DNA of 23,140 nucleotides, taken from Ruminococcus sp. (lineage in GTDB: Bacteria > Bacillota_A > Clostridia > Oscillospirales > Acutalibacteraceae). Of this stretch, positions 1 through 6,783 are shown in pieces (position 1 is the first letter of the stretch; the number at the start of each line of letters is the position of its first letter). The DNA lies in assembly GCA_017481395.1 (NCBI GenBank), contig JAFUPE010000076.1, positions 1 through 23,140 of the forward strand. Reading direction: 5' to 3'. The notes below the pieces were generated by a model that did no database searches, had not been told where the DNA came from, and saw only the letters and a program-made list of their open reading frames with translations. Both the position numbers and the translations under genes were made by a program.

Positions 1-24
1 ATAATTGTATTGCTTATAAAAGCA
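1..24 (+). promoter_or_regulatory. Truncated promoter and 5' hairpin of P1
   Basis: The window opens with ATAAT, which would complete a TATAAT -10 box if the missing preceding base is T. That would place transcription start near base 12. A perfect inverted repeat TGCTT-ATAA-AAGCA (11-24) sits exactly there, so the mRNA would begin with a small hairpin, as also seen for P3 and P7. An AAAGGAGGA ribosome site follows at 32-40. The -35 is outside the window, so the promoter call is inference. Confidence 0.4.
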
Positions 25-48
25 TAAAATTAAAGGAGGAAATTTACT

Positions 49-1404
49 ATGTCTAAGACAAAGAAGGTAATCAGCGTTGTTCTTGCAGCAGCTCTGATTA
101 TGGCAATGGCAACAGTAGCTATGGTTTCTGCTTCTGCTGCTGCAACTGTTTACTTCGAGAACAGCGAAGGCTGGGGCGAAGTTTACGCTTACGTTTGGGG
201 CGGTACTCTTGGTGAAGAGTTCGGCGCATGGCCCGGCTCTCTCTGCACACAGGTATCCGACGATGTTTGGTCTGCTGATATCCCCGATGATTGCACAAAC
301 GTAATTTTCACAGCTGGTTCTAACGGTCCTCAGACTAACAACCTTGAGAACATCGGCGGCGGTTACATCGCAAAGCTTGGTGAAGGTTTTGAGCAGGGCG
401 AGTTCGGCGAGACAAAGACAATCTACGTTTGGGAACAGTACGGTGATGCTCCTGTTGAGACAACAACAGCTGCTCCTGTAGTTACAACAACTGCAGCTCC
501 CGTTGTTACAACAACTGCTGCTGTAGAGACAACAGTTGCAGAGCCTGTAGAGACAACAGTTGCTGAGCCTGTTGAGACAACAGCAGTTGAGCCTGTAGAG
601 ACAACAGTTGCTACATACGACGAGCCTGTTGAGACAACAAGCGTTGAGCCTGTTGAGACAACAGTTGCAGAGCCCGTAGAGACAACAGTTGCAGAGCCTG
701 TTGAGACAACAAGCGTTGAGCCTGTTGAGACAACAGTTGCTGAGCCTGTTGCAGATGGTATCGCTGTTGGCGGCGAAGAGTACACAGCTAAGGTAGGCGA
801 CGTTATCACTTACACAGCTACACTCACAACTCCCAAGGCAATCGAGAACATCCAGGCTGTAACAACTTACGATGCTACAAAGCTTACTCTCATTGATGCT
901 ACAGTTACTGAGAGATTCCCCAACATGACAGGCGTTGTTGCTAACGCTGCTGAGGGTGCTATCTACTTCAACGCTTCTGAGATTTCTGCCGGCTTCGATT
1001 TCACAGCTGGTCAGACACTTATCACTCTTAAGTTTGAGGTTGTTGATGCTTCTTACTCTGAGATCGTAACAACTATCGAAGAGATGGTTGAGTTCTTCGG
1101 TCCTGACTACGTAACAGGCGGCGAAATCGTTGCTGAAGGCGTTGCTATGGCTGAGACACTCGTAGTTCCCGTTGAGCCCACAGGTACAACAGTTGTAGAG
1201 CCCACAGGCACAACAACAGTTGAGCCCACAGCTACAACAGCTATCGAGGACGTAACAACTGATGCTACAGGTATCACAGGCGACGGCGAGAAAGAGCCCG
1301 ACGTACCCAAGACAGGTGCTACAGTTGCTCTTTATGCAGTAATCGCAACACTCGTTATGGCTGCTGCTGCAGTAGTTGTTCTTCGCAAGAAGGTTAACGG
1401 CTAA
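49..1404 (+). CDS. P1: wall-anchored protein with CBM26-like module and cohesin-like domain
   Basis: 451 aa, started by ATG 8 bases after AAAGGAGGA. Residues 1-32 are a signal peptide (KTKK, hydrophobic core, ASA-type cleavage). Residues 34-131 resemble starch-binding modules of the CBM26 kind: YFENSEGWGEVYAYVW, a WPG turn, and TNVIFTAG with QTNNL. Residues 134-236 are an eight-residue repeat linker (EPVETTVA). Residues 243-373 are cohesin-like: AKVGDVITYTATL, ENIQAVTTY, GAIYFNAS, LITLKFEV. A second Thr/Pro linker leads to VPKTG (419-423), a hydrophobic helix and the basic tail RKKVNG, a class of sortase signal. Binding of starch and sortase anchoring are inferred from family likeness. Codon use is strongly biased, suggesting high expression. 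No catalytic domain is visible. Confidence 0.8.
   Translation: MSKTKKVISVVLAAALIMAMATVAMVSASAAATVYFENSEGWGEVYAYVWGGTLGEEFGAWPGSLCTQVSDDVWSADIPDDCTNVIFTAGSNGPQTNNLENIGGGYIAKLGEGFEQGEFGETKTIYVWEQYGDAPVETTTAAPVVTTTAAPVVTTTAAVETTVAEPVETTVAEPVETTAVEPVETTVATYDEPVETTSVEPVETTVAEPVETTVAEPVETTSVEPVETTVAEPVADGIAVGGEEYTAKVGDVITYTATLTTPKAIENIQAVTTYDATKLTLIDATVTERFPNMTGVVANAAEGAIYFNASEISAGFDFTAGQTLITLKFEVVDASYSEIVTTIEEMVEFFGPDYVTGGEIVAEGVAMAETLVVPVEPTGTTVVEPTGTTTVEPTATTAIEDVTTDATGITGDGEKEPDVPKTGATVALYAVIATLVMAAAAVVVLRKKVNG
451..756 (+). repeat. Tandem 24-bp repeats coding a Thr/Pro/Glu linker in P1
   Basis: Encodes residues 135-236 of P1. The unit is eight residues: first APVVTTTA-type copies, then EPVETTVA, EPVETTAV and EPVETTSV variants, with EPVETT occurring eight times and one copy lengthened by TYD. 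The codons are near identical between copies (gagacaaca is constant), so copy number could change by slippage or recombination. Such Thr/Pro linkers between surface modules are often flexible and O-glycosylated; that is inference here. Confidence 0.85.
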
Positions 1405-1451
1405 TTATTAAAGTTTATTTAAAGATTAAATCATCTTAATTTATGCTTTTC

Positions 1452-1482
1452 CGCCCCTTTGAGAAATCAGAGGGGCGTTTTT
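1452..1482 (+). terminator. Rho-independent terminator of P1
   Basis: Stem CGCCCCTTTGA / TCAGAGGGGCG (11 pairs, one T-G wobble) with a GAAA tetraloop, followed by TTTTTC. It lies about 50 bases after the P1 stop. Confidence 0.9.
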
Positions 1483-1483
1483 C

Positions 1484-1800
1484 TTTTGTGTGCCGAGGCT
1501 TCTGCCCTCCGATTTACGAATACGAGCGACGAATTTGCATAGGGCGAACGCAGTCCGCCTGTCGCAAATTTGCGGAGTATGATGTAAACTCGGCGGAACA
1601 GCAGCAAGCAACGAGGCATGATATCTTTGTGTGTCGAGCTGCCGAAGCCTTAAAATAAGAAATGCGACACCGTAAATCGCCGCAAAGAATGAAAATCTTT
1701 TCATTCTGGCGATTTTGTGGAGTGTGCACTTATTTTAAGACAGTGTAGGCGAGCAAGGCATGATAACTTTGTGTGCCGAGGCGGATTAGTATTATAGGGA
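1484..1800. repeat. Structured non-coding intergenic element
   Basis: The 514-base gap between P1 and P2 holds no convincing gene. It has a nested inverted repeat: outer arms CTTAAAATAAG (1649-1659) and CTTATTTTAAG (1729-1739); inner arms AATCGCC (near 1674-1680) and GGCGATT (near 1708-1714); and a central AGAATGAAAA (1686-1695) / TTTTCATTCT (1698-1707) stem with a TC loop. Flanking it are direct repeats: bases 1615-1638 and 1757-1780 match at 22 of 24 positions (GGCATGATA...TTTGTGTGyCGAG), and a shorter related copy (TTTTGTGTGCCGAGGC) is at 1484-1499. Base composition differs from the neighbouring genes. It looks like a dispersed intergenic repeat or a decayed miniature element; identity unknown. 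Confidence 0.55.
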
Positions 1801-1852
1801 AAAGGGTTATTTCACCCAAATACATCAAAATTAATAATTCACCAAAAAAACA

Positions 1853-1881
1853 TTGTAATTTTATTAAAGTTGTAGTATACT
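1853..1881 (+). promoter_or_regulatory. Putative promoter of P2
   Basis: TTGTAA (1853-1858), 17 bases, TATACT (1876-1881). Predicted start near 1888, about 30 bases before the ATG. The -35 and -10 are both imperfect. Confidence 0.5.
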
Positions 1882-1918
1882 TGCTTTATCAATAAGTTTA
1901 TCTTTGGAGGAAGATACT

Positions 1919-2671
1919 ATGAAACGAATTTTTACTGCATCAATCGCAGGAATGCTGACCTGCATTTTAATGATTTGTACAATGCTTAGTGCTGTTGCCG
2001 CACCTGCTTCAACTGTTAACGGGGCAGAGGCAGCCGTTGGTTCAACTGTTGAGTATACACTTTATCTCGAATCTTACAAGCAGGACGTTGTAGGTATTCA
2101 GATGATTTTCAAGTTTGATGACGACCTTTTAGAGCTTAAAAACGTAGACCTTAAAAACTTCCCCTCTGCAACCGTTAACGCAAATAACGGTGGCGACGGT
2201 ATGATTTACTTTAACCACTCTGACATAAACGGTCAGAGCTTTGCTAAGGCTAAAGAGGTTGCAAAGCTTCAGTTTGAGGTTAAAAAAGAGGGCGCATCTA
2301 ATATCGAGTATCTTGTTCAGTACCTTTACGATATCGACCTTGTAAATATTTACGACTACACCCTTACATACAGCCTTGCTGTTGATGGTGTAAACCAGAT
2401 TGAAAACAAGGTTCCCGTGCTTGCCGATGTTGAGAAAATTGTATCGGATGTCGATGCAAATTTTGACAGAGGCGATTTTGCCAATAACGTTGAGGGTACA
2501 GGCTCGGGCATTAAGCCTACCGAAGCTCCCAAGACTTCTGCATCAAGCAACTCTGCCGATAACGACAAGGACGGCGGCAATACAGTGCTTTACATAATCG
2601 GCGGTATTGTTGGCGTTGCTCTTGTTGCTGTTGTAATCATTACAGTATCTAAGAGAAAGAAAGCCGAATAA
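1919..2671 (+). CDS. P2: membrane-anchored cohesin-like protein
   Basis: 250 aa from ATG 1919, chosen because GGAGGA (1906-1911) sits 7 bases upstream; the TTG at 1904 overlaps that site. Residues 1-28 are a signal peptide. Residues 34-160 are a divergent cohesin-like domain: AAVGSTVEYTLYLES, VGIQMIFKFDDDLLELKNV, GMIYFNHSDI, AKLQFEV, matching P1/P3/P6 in layout but with low identity. Residues 165-220 are a low-complexity spacer, then a membrane helix (222-243) and a KRKKAE tail. There is no usable sortase motif; APKTS lies 17 residues before the helix, too far for a normal sorting signal. Codon use is ordinary. It is the only array member with a cohesin-like domain and neither a carbohydrate-binding-like module nor a VPxTG signal. 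Confidence 0.75.
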   Translation: MKRIFTASIAGMLTCILMICTMLSAVAAPASTVNGAEAAVGSTVEYTLYLESYKQDVVGIQMIFKFDDDLLELKNVDLKNFPSATVNANNGGDGMIYFNHSDINGQSFAKAKEVAKLQFEVKKEGASNIEYLVQYLYDIDLVNIYDYTLTYSLAVDGVNQIENKVPVLADVEKIVSDVDANFDRGDFANNVEGTGSGIKPTEAPKTSASSNSADNDKDGGNTVLYIIGGIVGVALVAVVIITVSKRKKAE

Positions 2672-2684
2672 TTTTATAATTTAT

Positions 2685-2713
2685 AGCCGACCGTTAAAGG
2701 TCGGCTTTATTTT
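2685..2713 (+). terminator. Rho-independent terminator of P2
   Basis: Perfect 8-pair stem AGCCGACC / GGTCGGCT (2685-2692 with 2699-2706), loop GTTAAA, then TTATTTTTTT. Confidence 0.9.
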
Positions 2714-2762
2714 TTTGTGCATAATTAGCTAAAAAAAGTCAACATAATTGTTGTTTTAATGC

Positions 2763-2816
2763 TTGCTTTTTCTATGTATCTGTTATATAATGGTACTGCT
2801 AAGAGATATGCTTAGC
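2763..2816 (+). promoter_or_regulatory. Promoter and 5' hairpin of P3
   Basis: TTGCTT (2763-2768), 17 bases, TATAAT (2786-2791). The predicted start is about 2798, which is the first base of an inverted repeat GCTAAG-AGATATG-CTTAGC (2798-2816). In the DNA the arms extend through GTACT (2793-2797) and AGTAC (2822-2826) with a 5-base bulge. A hairpin at the very 5' end of an mRNA commonly protects it from decay; that role is inferred. Confidence 0.7.
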
Positions 2817-2848
2817 AAAATAGTACTATTTTTTAGGAGGAATTCAAA

Positions 2849-4096
2849 ATGTCCAAAAAACTTATGAGCGTTATTTTGGTAGCAGTTCTCGTACTCTCTA
2901 TGGGTACAGTAGCAATGGCTTCTGTTTCTGCTGATGAGCTTCCCGCAAAGGCTGACGGCTATAACAGATACTATTTCTATATGCCTGAGAACTGGTACAA
3001 CGAGTACGCAACAACTGCCGGTATCTACTGGTGGGAAGGCACAGATGCTTGCTCTTCATGGCCCGGCTATGAGGCTAATGCAACAGGCGTAGATGGTGTT
3101 TACTACTATGATGTAAACCAGGATGTTACAACTATCATCTGGAACAACTTCTGCGATGGTGGCACAGACCCCGAGGCAGCTATCTACACAGCAGCATATC
3201 AGACAAAGAACATCGGTTCTGAGTACTATGACGCTGGCGAGAGCGAGAACTATCCTGACGGCACTCCCAACTTCGACGAGATGATCTACGTTGTTGACGA
3301 GACTAAGACAGATGTTAACGAGTTCAGCGGCAAGTCCACATTTGCTGGTGAGTGGTTCTACTACTACGGCAACGGTGAGTATGGTTACACACCTGAGAAG
3401 GGCGACGTTTACTTCAACGAGCGTTCTTACAAGGAAGCTCCCACACCTGTAAAGGATGGCGATGTAGAAGAGCCCACAACAGAGGAGACAATCTCCTACG
3501 TTGGTGAGACTGTTACATACACAGCTACACTTACAACTCCCAAGGCTATCGAGAACATCCAGGCTACAACAACTTACACAGCTGATACACTTAAGCTCGT
3601 TGACGCTACAGTTACTGAGAGATTCCCCAACATGACAGGCGTTGTTGCTAACCCTGCAGAAGGTGCAATCTACTTCAATGCTTCTGAGATTTCTACAGGC
3701 TTTGACTTCACAGGCGGCAAGACTCTTATCACTCTTACTTTCGAAGTAATCGCTGACGGCGAGATGGCTGTTGAGACAGCTATCGAAGAGATGGTTGAGT
3801 TCTTTGGTCCTGACTACGTAACAGGCGGCGAGATCGTTGCTGAAGGCGTTGAAATCACAGGCGAGCTCGTTCTCCCCGAGATTCAGAAGCCCACAGATCC
3901 CCAGCCTTCTGAGACAACAGTTGTTGATCCCACAAAGGCTCCTGCAACAGATATCACCGGTAACACTGGTTCTACAGAGGCTGAGAAGAACGACGTACCT
4001 CCCACAGGTTCTAACGTTGCTATCTTCGCAGCAATCGCAGTAGTTGCTATGGCAGCTGCAGCAGTAGTAGTTCTTCGCAAGAAGGCTAACGCTTAA
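2849..4096 (+). CDS. P3: wall-anchored protein with aromatic-rich binding module and cohesin-like domain
   Basis: 415 aa; ATG follows AGGAGG by 8 bases. Signal peptide 1-28. Residues 38-197 form a Tyr/Trp-rich module (YYFYMPENWYNEY, IYWWEGTDACSSWPGY, GVYYYDV, TIIWNNFCDGGTD, then FAGEWFYYYGNGEYG) that looks like modules of starch-active Ruminococcus proteins related to CBM26; exposed aromatics suit glycan stacking. Residues 214-343 are a cohesin-like domain nearly the same as in P1 and P6 (TATLTTPKAIENIQA, GAIYFNASEIS, EEMVEFFGPDYVTGGEIVAEGV). A linker ends in VPPTG (383-387), a hydrophobic helix and RKKANA: a sortase signal. Strong codon bias, own promoter and own terminator. The precise ligand is not decidable from sequence. 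Confidence 0.78.
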   Translation: MSKKLMSVILVAVLVLSMGTVAMASVSADELPAKADGYNRYYFYMPENWYNEYATTAGIYWWEGTDACSSWPGYEANATGVDGVYYYDVNQDVTTIIWNNFCDGGTDPEAAIYTAAYQTKNIGSEYYDAGESENYPDGTPNFDEMIYVVDETKTDVNEFSGKSTFAGEWFYYYGNGEYGYTPEKGDVYFNERSYKEAPTPVKDGDVEEPTTEETISYVGETVTYTATLTTPKAIENIQATTTYTADTLKLVDATVTERFPNMTGVVANPAEGAIYFNASEISTGFDFTGGKTLITLTFEVIADGEMAVETAIEEMVEFFGPDYVTGGEIVAEGVEITGELVLPEIQKPTDPQPSETTVVDPTKAPATDITGNTGSTEAEKNDVPPTGSNVAIFAAIAVVAMAAAAVVVLRKKANA

Positions 4097-4142
4097 TTTA
4101 AAGTTTTCTAAGAATATTTAATCTCTTAGTTTTATGCTTTTG

Positions 4143-4174
4143 CTCCTCCCCGAAAGGGGAGGAGATTTTCTTTT
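4143..4174 (+). terminator. Rho-independent terminator of P3
   Basis: Perfect 9-pair stem CTCCTCCCC / GGGGAGGAG (4143-4151 with 4156-4164), GAAA tetraloop, then ATTTTCTTTT. Confidence 0.92.
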
Positions 4175-4290
4175 GCCGCTTATATCTACCTATCAAAAGA
4201 GAATCGCCCTATCGTAGGTAATGGCTAATGGATTTTGTGCAAATCATACTAATCAGGTTGCCTAACCTTGTTAAATAAAACATTAAAATG

Positions 4291-4324
4291 GTCTATTGCA
4301 AATAGACGACATCTGATATATAAT
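4291..4324 (+). promoter_or_regulatory. P4 promoter with palindrome over the -35
   Basis: TTGCAA (4296-4301), 17 bases, TATAAT (4319-4324). The -35 is embedded in a perfect inverted repeat GTCTATT-GCA-AATAGAC (4291-4307), a candidate repressor site. The core CTATTGCA is shared with the -35 region of the paralogue P7. Confidence 0.65.
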
Positions 4325-4376
4325 GTACTTAGGAGAATTGCTTGCAAGGAATATCTTTATTTTAGGAGGAAACGAC

Positions 4377-5213
4377 ATGATAAAGAGAATTCTTTGTCTT
4401 GCACTGGCTATTGTCTGCATCGCAGGCTTAGCTACTGTTGGTGTCAGCGCCGCTGATACCGATAAAATTTATTTTGAAGTTCCCGATGATTGGAAGAATT
4501 TCAGCAAGGTGTACTGCTACATCTGGAATCTTGACGGCTCGGGCTCTATTGTAGGATGGATGTCCAAGAAGGGACTTTGCCAACAGGTAGAGGACAAGCT
4601 CTATTCTTACGACCTTTCAAAAGCAGGCGGCTTACAAAGCGGCATTAATTATGGCCTTATTTTTGTTAATGACATCGAAATTCAGACATATGATGCACTT
4701 CTTACAACTGCTTGTATCGGCGACACCCTTTACTGTGACGGCACAATCTATGAGAATCCTGCCGATAGCTCCAAGAAGGCTCGTGCGGCTTTCTGGAAAA
4801 ATCAGGACCCCTCTCAGTATGGTCCTATAATGCAGATTACATCTATCGGTAACCTTATCGGTACATGTATTCCATCCGGTACTACTGCTGAGTCTATGTT
4901 CTCAACCTTCCTGAAAGGAAACCTTGAAAATGCAAGAACCTATTCCGGCAAGGATGACCAGACTATTATTGATGACATTCTTAATGGCTTAGGTCTTTCT
5001 CAGGATACAGCCGAAAAGCTTATTAAAGAATCCGGTATTACAGTGGCTTGGGAAAAGGCACAGTCCGTAGCTCCCACAGTCGACAAGCCTGTGGTTCCTC
5101 AGAACAATGGTGCTGTCTCCTCAGGTCAGGATACAACTGTTGTATTTGTAGCTCTTGCTATGATGCTTGCCGCGATTATTGCAGTAGGTGCTTTTCGCAA
5201 GAAAATTGAATAG
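4377..5213 (+). CDS. P4: membrane-anchored protein with P4/P7-type module
   Basis: 278 aa from ATG 4377, 7 bases after AGGAGG (4364-4369); the upstream ATG at 4323 has no ribosome site and overlaps the promoter. Signal peptide 1-26. Residues 30-164 are a beta-type module (IYFEVPDDWKNFSKVYCYIW, SKKGLC, LYSYDLSK, IQTYDALLTTACIGDTLYCDGTIYENPADS, AAFWKN, GPIMQITSIGNLIGTC) resembling putative starch-binding segments of Ruminococcus proteins. Residues 165-223 look helical (NLENARTYSGK, IIDDILNGLGLSQDTAEKLIKE). A short spacer leads to a membrane helix (254-272) and FRKKIE; there is no VPxTG. It is a close paralogue of P7 (281 aa) but with ordinary codon use. Function of the module is inferred only. 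Confidence 0.72.
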   Translation: MIKRILCLALAIVCIAGLATVGVSAADTDKIYFEVPDDWKNFSKVYCYIWNLDGSGSIVGWMSKKGLCQQVEDKLYSYDLSKAGGLQSGINYGLIFVNDIEIQTYDALLTTACIGDTLYCDGTIYENPADSSKKARAAFWKNQDPSQYGPIMQITSIGNLIGTCIPSGTTAESMFSTFLKGNLENARTYSGKDDQTIIDDILNGLGLSQDTAEKLIKESGITVAWEKAQSVAPTVDKPVVPQNNGAVSSGQDTTVVFVALAMMLAAIIAVGAFRKKIE

Positions 5214-5240
5214 TAATTAATATTATGACAGACTGAACAA

Positions 5241-5272
5241 AATCCTCGGGTATTCTCGGGGATTTTTTATTT
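5241..5272 (+). terminator. Rho-independent terminator of P4
   Basis: Stem AATCCTCGGG / CTCGGGGATT (5241-5250 with 5255-5264), two wobble pairs, loop TATT, followed by TTTTATTTT. Confidence 0.8.
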
Positions 5273-5275
5273 TCA

Positions 5276-5304
5276 TTGACTCTTCTAATGATGTAGTATA
5301 TAAT
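5276..5304 (+). promoter_or_regulatory. P5 promoter
   Basis: TTGACT (5276-5281), 17 bases, TATAAT (5299-5304). Predicted start near 5311; short leader to ATG 5334. Confidence 0.75.
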
Positions 5305-5333
5305 TTAATTACCAAATATAAGGAGGAGATTAT

Positions 5334-6647
5334 ATGATTAAAAGGATAATATCAATTGCACTGATATTAGTAATTGTTGTTAGTCTTTCGGTTGTAGCGG
5401 TAAGTGCTCAGGAAACTGAAAAGATTTACTTTGAAGTGCCGGAGTCCTGGACGAATTACTCAAGAGTTTTCTGTCATATTTGGGAATACGACGGTGATAT
5501 TCTTTCGGCATGGCAAAGCAAAAAGCAAATTTGCACACAGGTGAAGGACAATCTTTACGAATATGATACCGCAAAGGTCGGCGGTCTTAAAAAAGGCGTT
5601 TATTACGGTGTGATTTTCAGCGTAGATATCGGCTTGCAGACCTTTGACCTTGTGATGTCTGCCGAATGCTTAGGTTTAACTGCTTATTGCACAGATGAAA
5701 TTTACGTTTCGCCTCAGGATATCGCAAAGACCGCTTTGCCTGCATTCTGGCGAGGTGTAGACCCCTCTCAATATGGCCCTGTTTTACATGTTACAACCTA
5801 CGGCGACGTTCAGGGTACTTGTGTTGCTCCGGGTAAAACTGCTGTAGCTGTGCTAACTGATTTTATTGACTTAAATCTTGAATATGCCTGCAATTACAGA
5901 GACGAGTCTCCTGCAGAGGCGATTTATCGAATAGGAACTGAGTTGGGCTTAGATGAAATGGAGATTGCTCAGGCTGTATATGATTCGATGGTATATGTTG
6001 CGTGGGATTATCCCGAAAACTTTATTCCCGTCGAGCCTGCTACAAAGGACGAGGTACCGCCTGAGATTATCGTTGACAATACCGTTGTAACCTTCCCCGA
6101 GGAAGAGAACGTTGAGACCTTTACGTATTACGTATTTCTAAAAACTCCCGATATTATCGAGAATGTTCAGGCTGTAGTTTCTTATGATGATGATGCTTTA
6201 GAGCTTGTAAGCTATAGCGTACCTAACCTTATAAATGCGGTTGTTAACGCAAAGGACAAAGGTAAAATCTATTTTAACGCTTCGGACGTTATGACCGGAA
6301 TGGATTTTACTGAGGATGCTGTGCTGATTTCGGCAAAATTTAAAATTATTGACGGTGGTAAGGCTGATATAGGCATTACTATCGAAGAAATGTACGAATA
6401 TTACTGCGATGCATACTATAAGGACAGCAAGAAGCTTTCAGATGAAGTAAGGATTATTGAAGGTGTTTCAAGCACAGGTGTACCATCTGCACCAACTGCA
6501 GATGCAACAGGTACAACTGATTTTGACAACACTCCGTCAGACGTAGTAAACACCGCCGACAGAAGTTTGTATCTTGGCTTAATAATTGTATTGGCAGGCG
6601 TTTTTGCTGTATCTTTGCTAAGAAAGAAGTACGTTAATTATCTCTGA
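5334..6647 (+). CDS. P5: fusion of P4/P7-type module with cohesin-like domain
   Basis: 437 aa; ATG follows AGGAGGAG. Signal peptide 1-25. Residues 30-225 match P4 and P7 throughout (IYFEVPESWTNYSRVFCHIW, SAWQSKK, YYGVIFSVDIGLQTFD, PAFWRGVDPSQYGPVLHVTTYGDVQGTC, then the helical part). Residues 250-378 are a cohesin-like domain akin to P1/P3/P6 but diverged (TPDIIENVQAVVSYDDDALELV, GKIYFNASDVMTGMDF, ITIEEMYEYY). The end, VVNTADRSLYLGLII...LLRKKYVNYL, has the shape of a sortase signal with the key residues altered (VVNTA in place of VPxTG). P5 therefore joins the two domain families that otherwise sit in separate proteins of this array. Codon use is ordinary. No GC-rich terminator is seen after it. 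Confidence 0.75.
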   Translation: MIKRIISIALILVIVVSLSVVAVSAQETEKIYFEVPESWTNYSRVFCHIWEYDGDILSAWQSKKQICTQVKDNLYEYDTAKVGGLKKGVYYGVIFSVDIGLQTFDLVMSAECLGLTAYCTDEIYVSPQDIAKTALPAFWRGVDPSQYGPVLHVTTYGDVQGTCVAPGKTAVAVLTDFIDLNLEYACNYRDESPAEAIYRIGTELGLDEMEIAQAVYDSMVYVAWDYPENFIPVEPATKDEVPPEIIVDNTVVTFPEEENVETFTYYVFLKTPDIIENVQAVVSYDDDALELVSYSVPNLINAVVNAKDKGKIYFNASDVMTGMDFTEDAVLISAKFKIIDGGKADIGITIEEMYEYYCDAYYKDSKKLSDEVRIIEGVSSTGVPSAPTADATGTTDFDNTPSDVVNTADRSLYLGLIIVLAGVFAVSLLRKKYVNYL

Positions 6648-6721
6648 TTAAAAAATTATTTCCAAAAATTGTGATATTACTTAAAATAATTAATATTCCA
6701 ATATTTTTTTGTAAAATACTC

Positions 6722-6750
6722 TTGCTTTTGTGGATTCCATAATGTATAAT
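6722..6750 (+). promoter_or_regulatory. P6 promoter
   Basis: TTGCTT (6722-6727), 17 bases, TATAAT (6745-6750). The -35 region CTTGCTTTT matches that of P3. Predicted start near 6757, before AGGAGG at 6769-6774. Confidence 0.7.
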
Positions 6751-6783
6751 GAATACAAATATTTTTTTAGGAGGAAAAATCCA

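Noticed and set aside
451..756. Possible CRISPR-like repeat array
   Set aside because: The repeats are contiguous 24-base coding units in frame, with no unique spacers and no cas genes.
423..809. A 128-codon - strand frame rich in VVSTGSAT repeats
   Set aside because: It is the antisense shadow of the P1 linker repeats.
1441..1729. Overlapping open frames of 71-87 codons on both strands in the P1-P2 gap
   Set aside because: They lack ribosome sites, overlap one another and the P1 terminator, and have biased, Cys/Arg-rich translations. They look like frames through a repeat.
2441..2490. DVDANFDRGDF in P2 as a dockerin calcium loop
   Set aside because: Only one loop-like run is present, without the second repeat and helix pattern of a dockerin, and it lies in a low-complexity spacer.
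2526..2545. APKTS in P2 as a sortase signal
   Set aside because: It is 17 residues from the membrane helix, while real signals adjoin it within a few residues.
4323..4376. Upstream start for P4 (and similarly 6730 for P6, 1904 for P2)
   Set aside because: These codons overlap the promoter or the ribosome site, and the extra residues precede a normal signal peptide.
6660..6715. AATATTCCAATATT followed by a T-run as P5 terminator
   Set aside because: The stem is all A-T with a 2-base loop, so it is not stable enough to claim.
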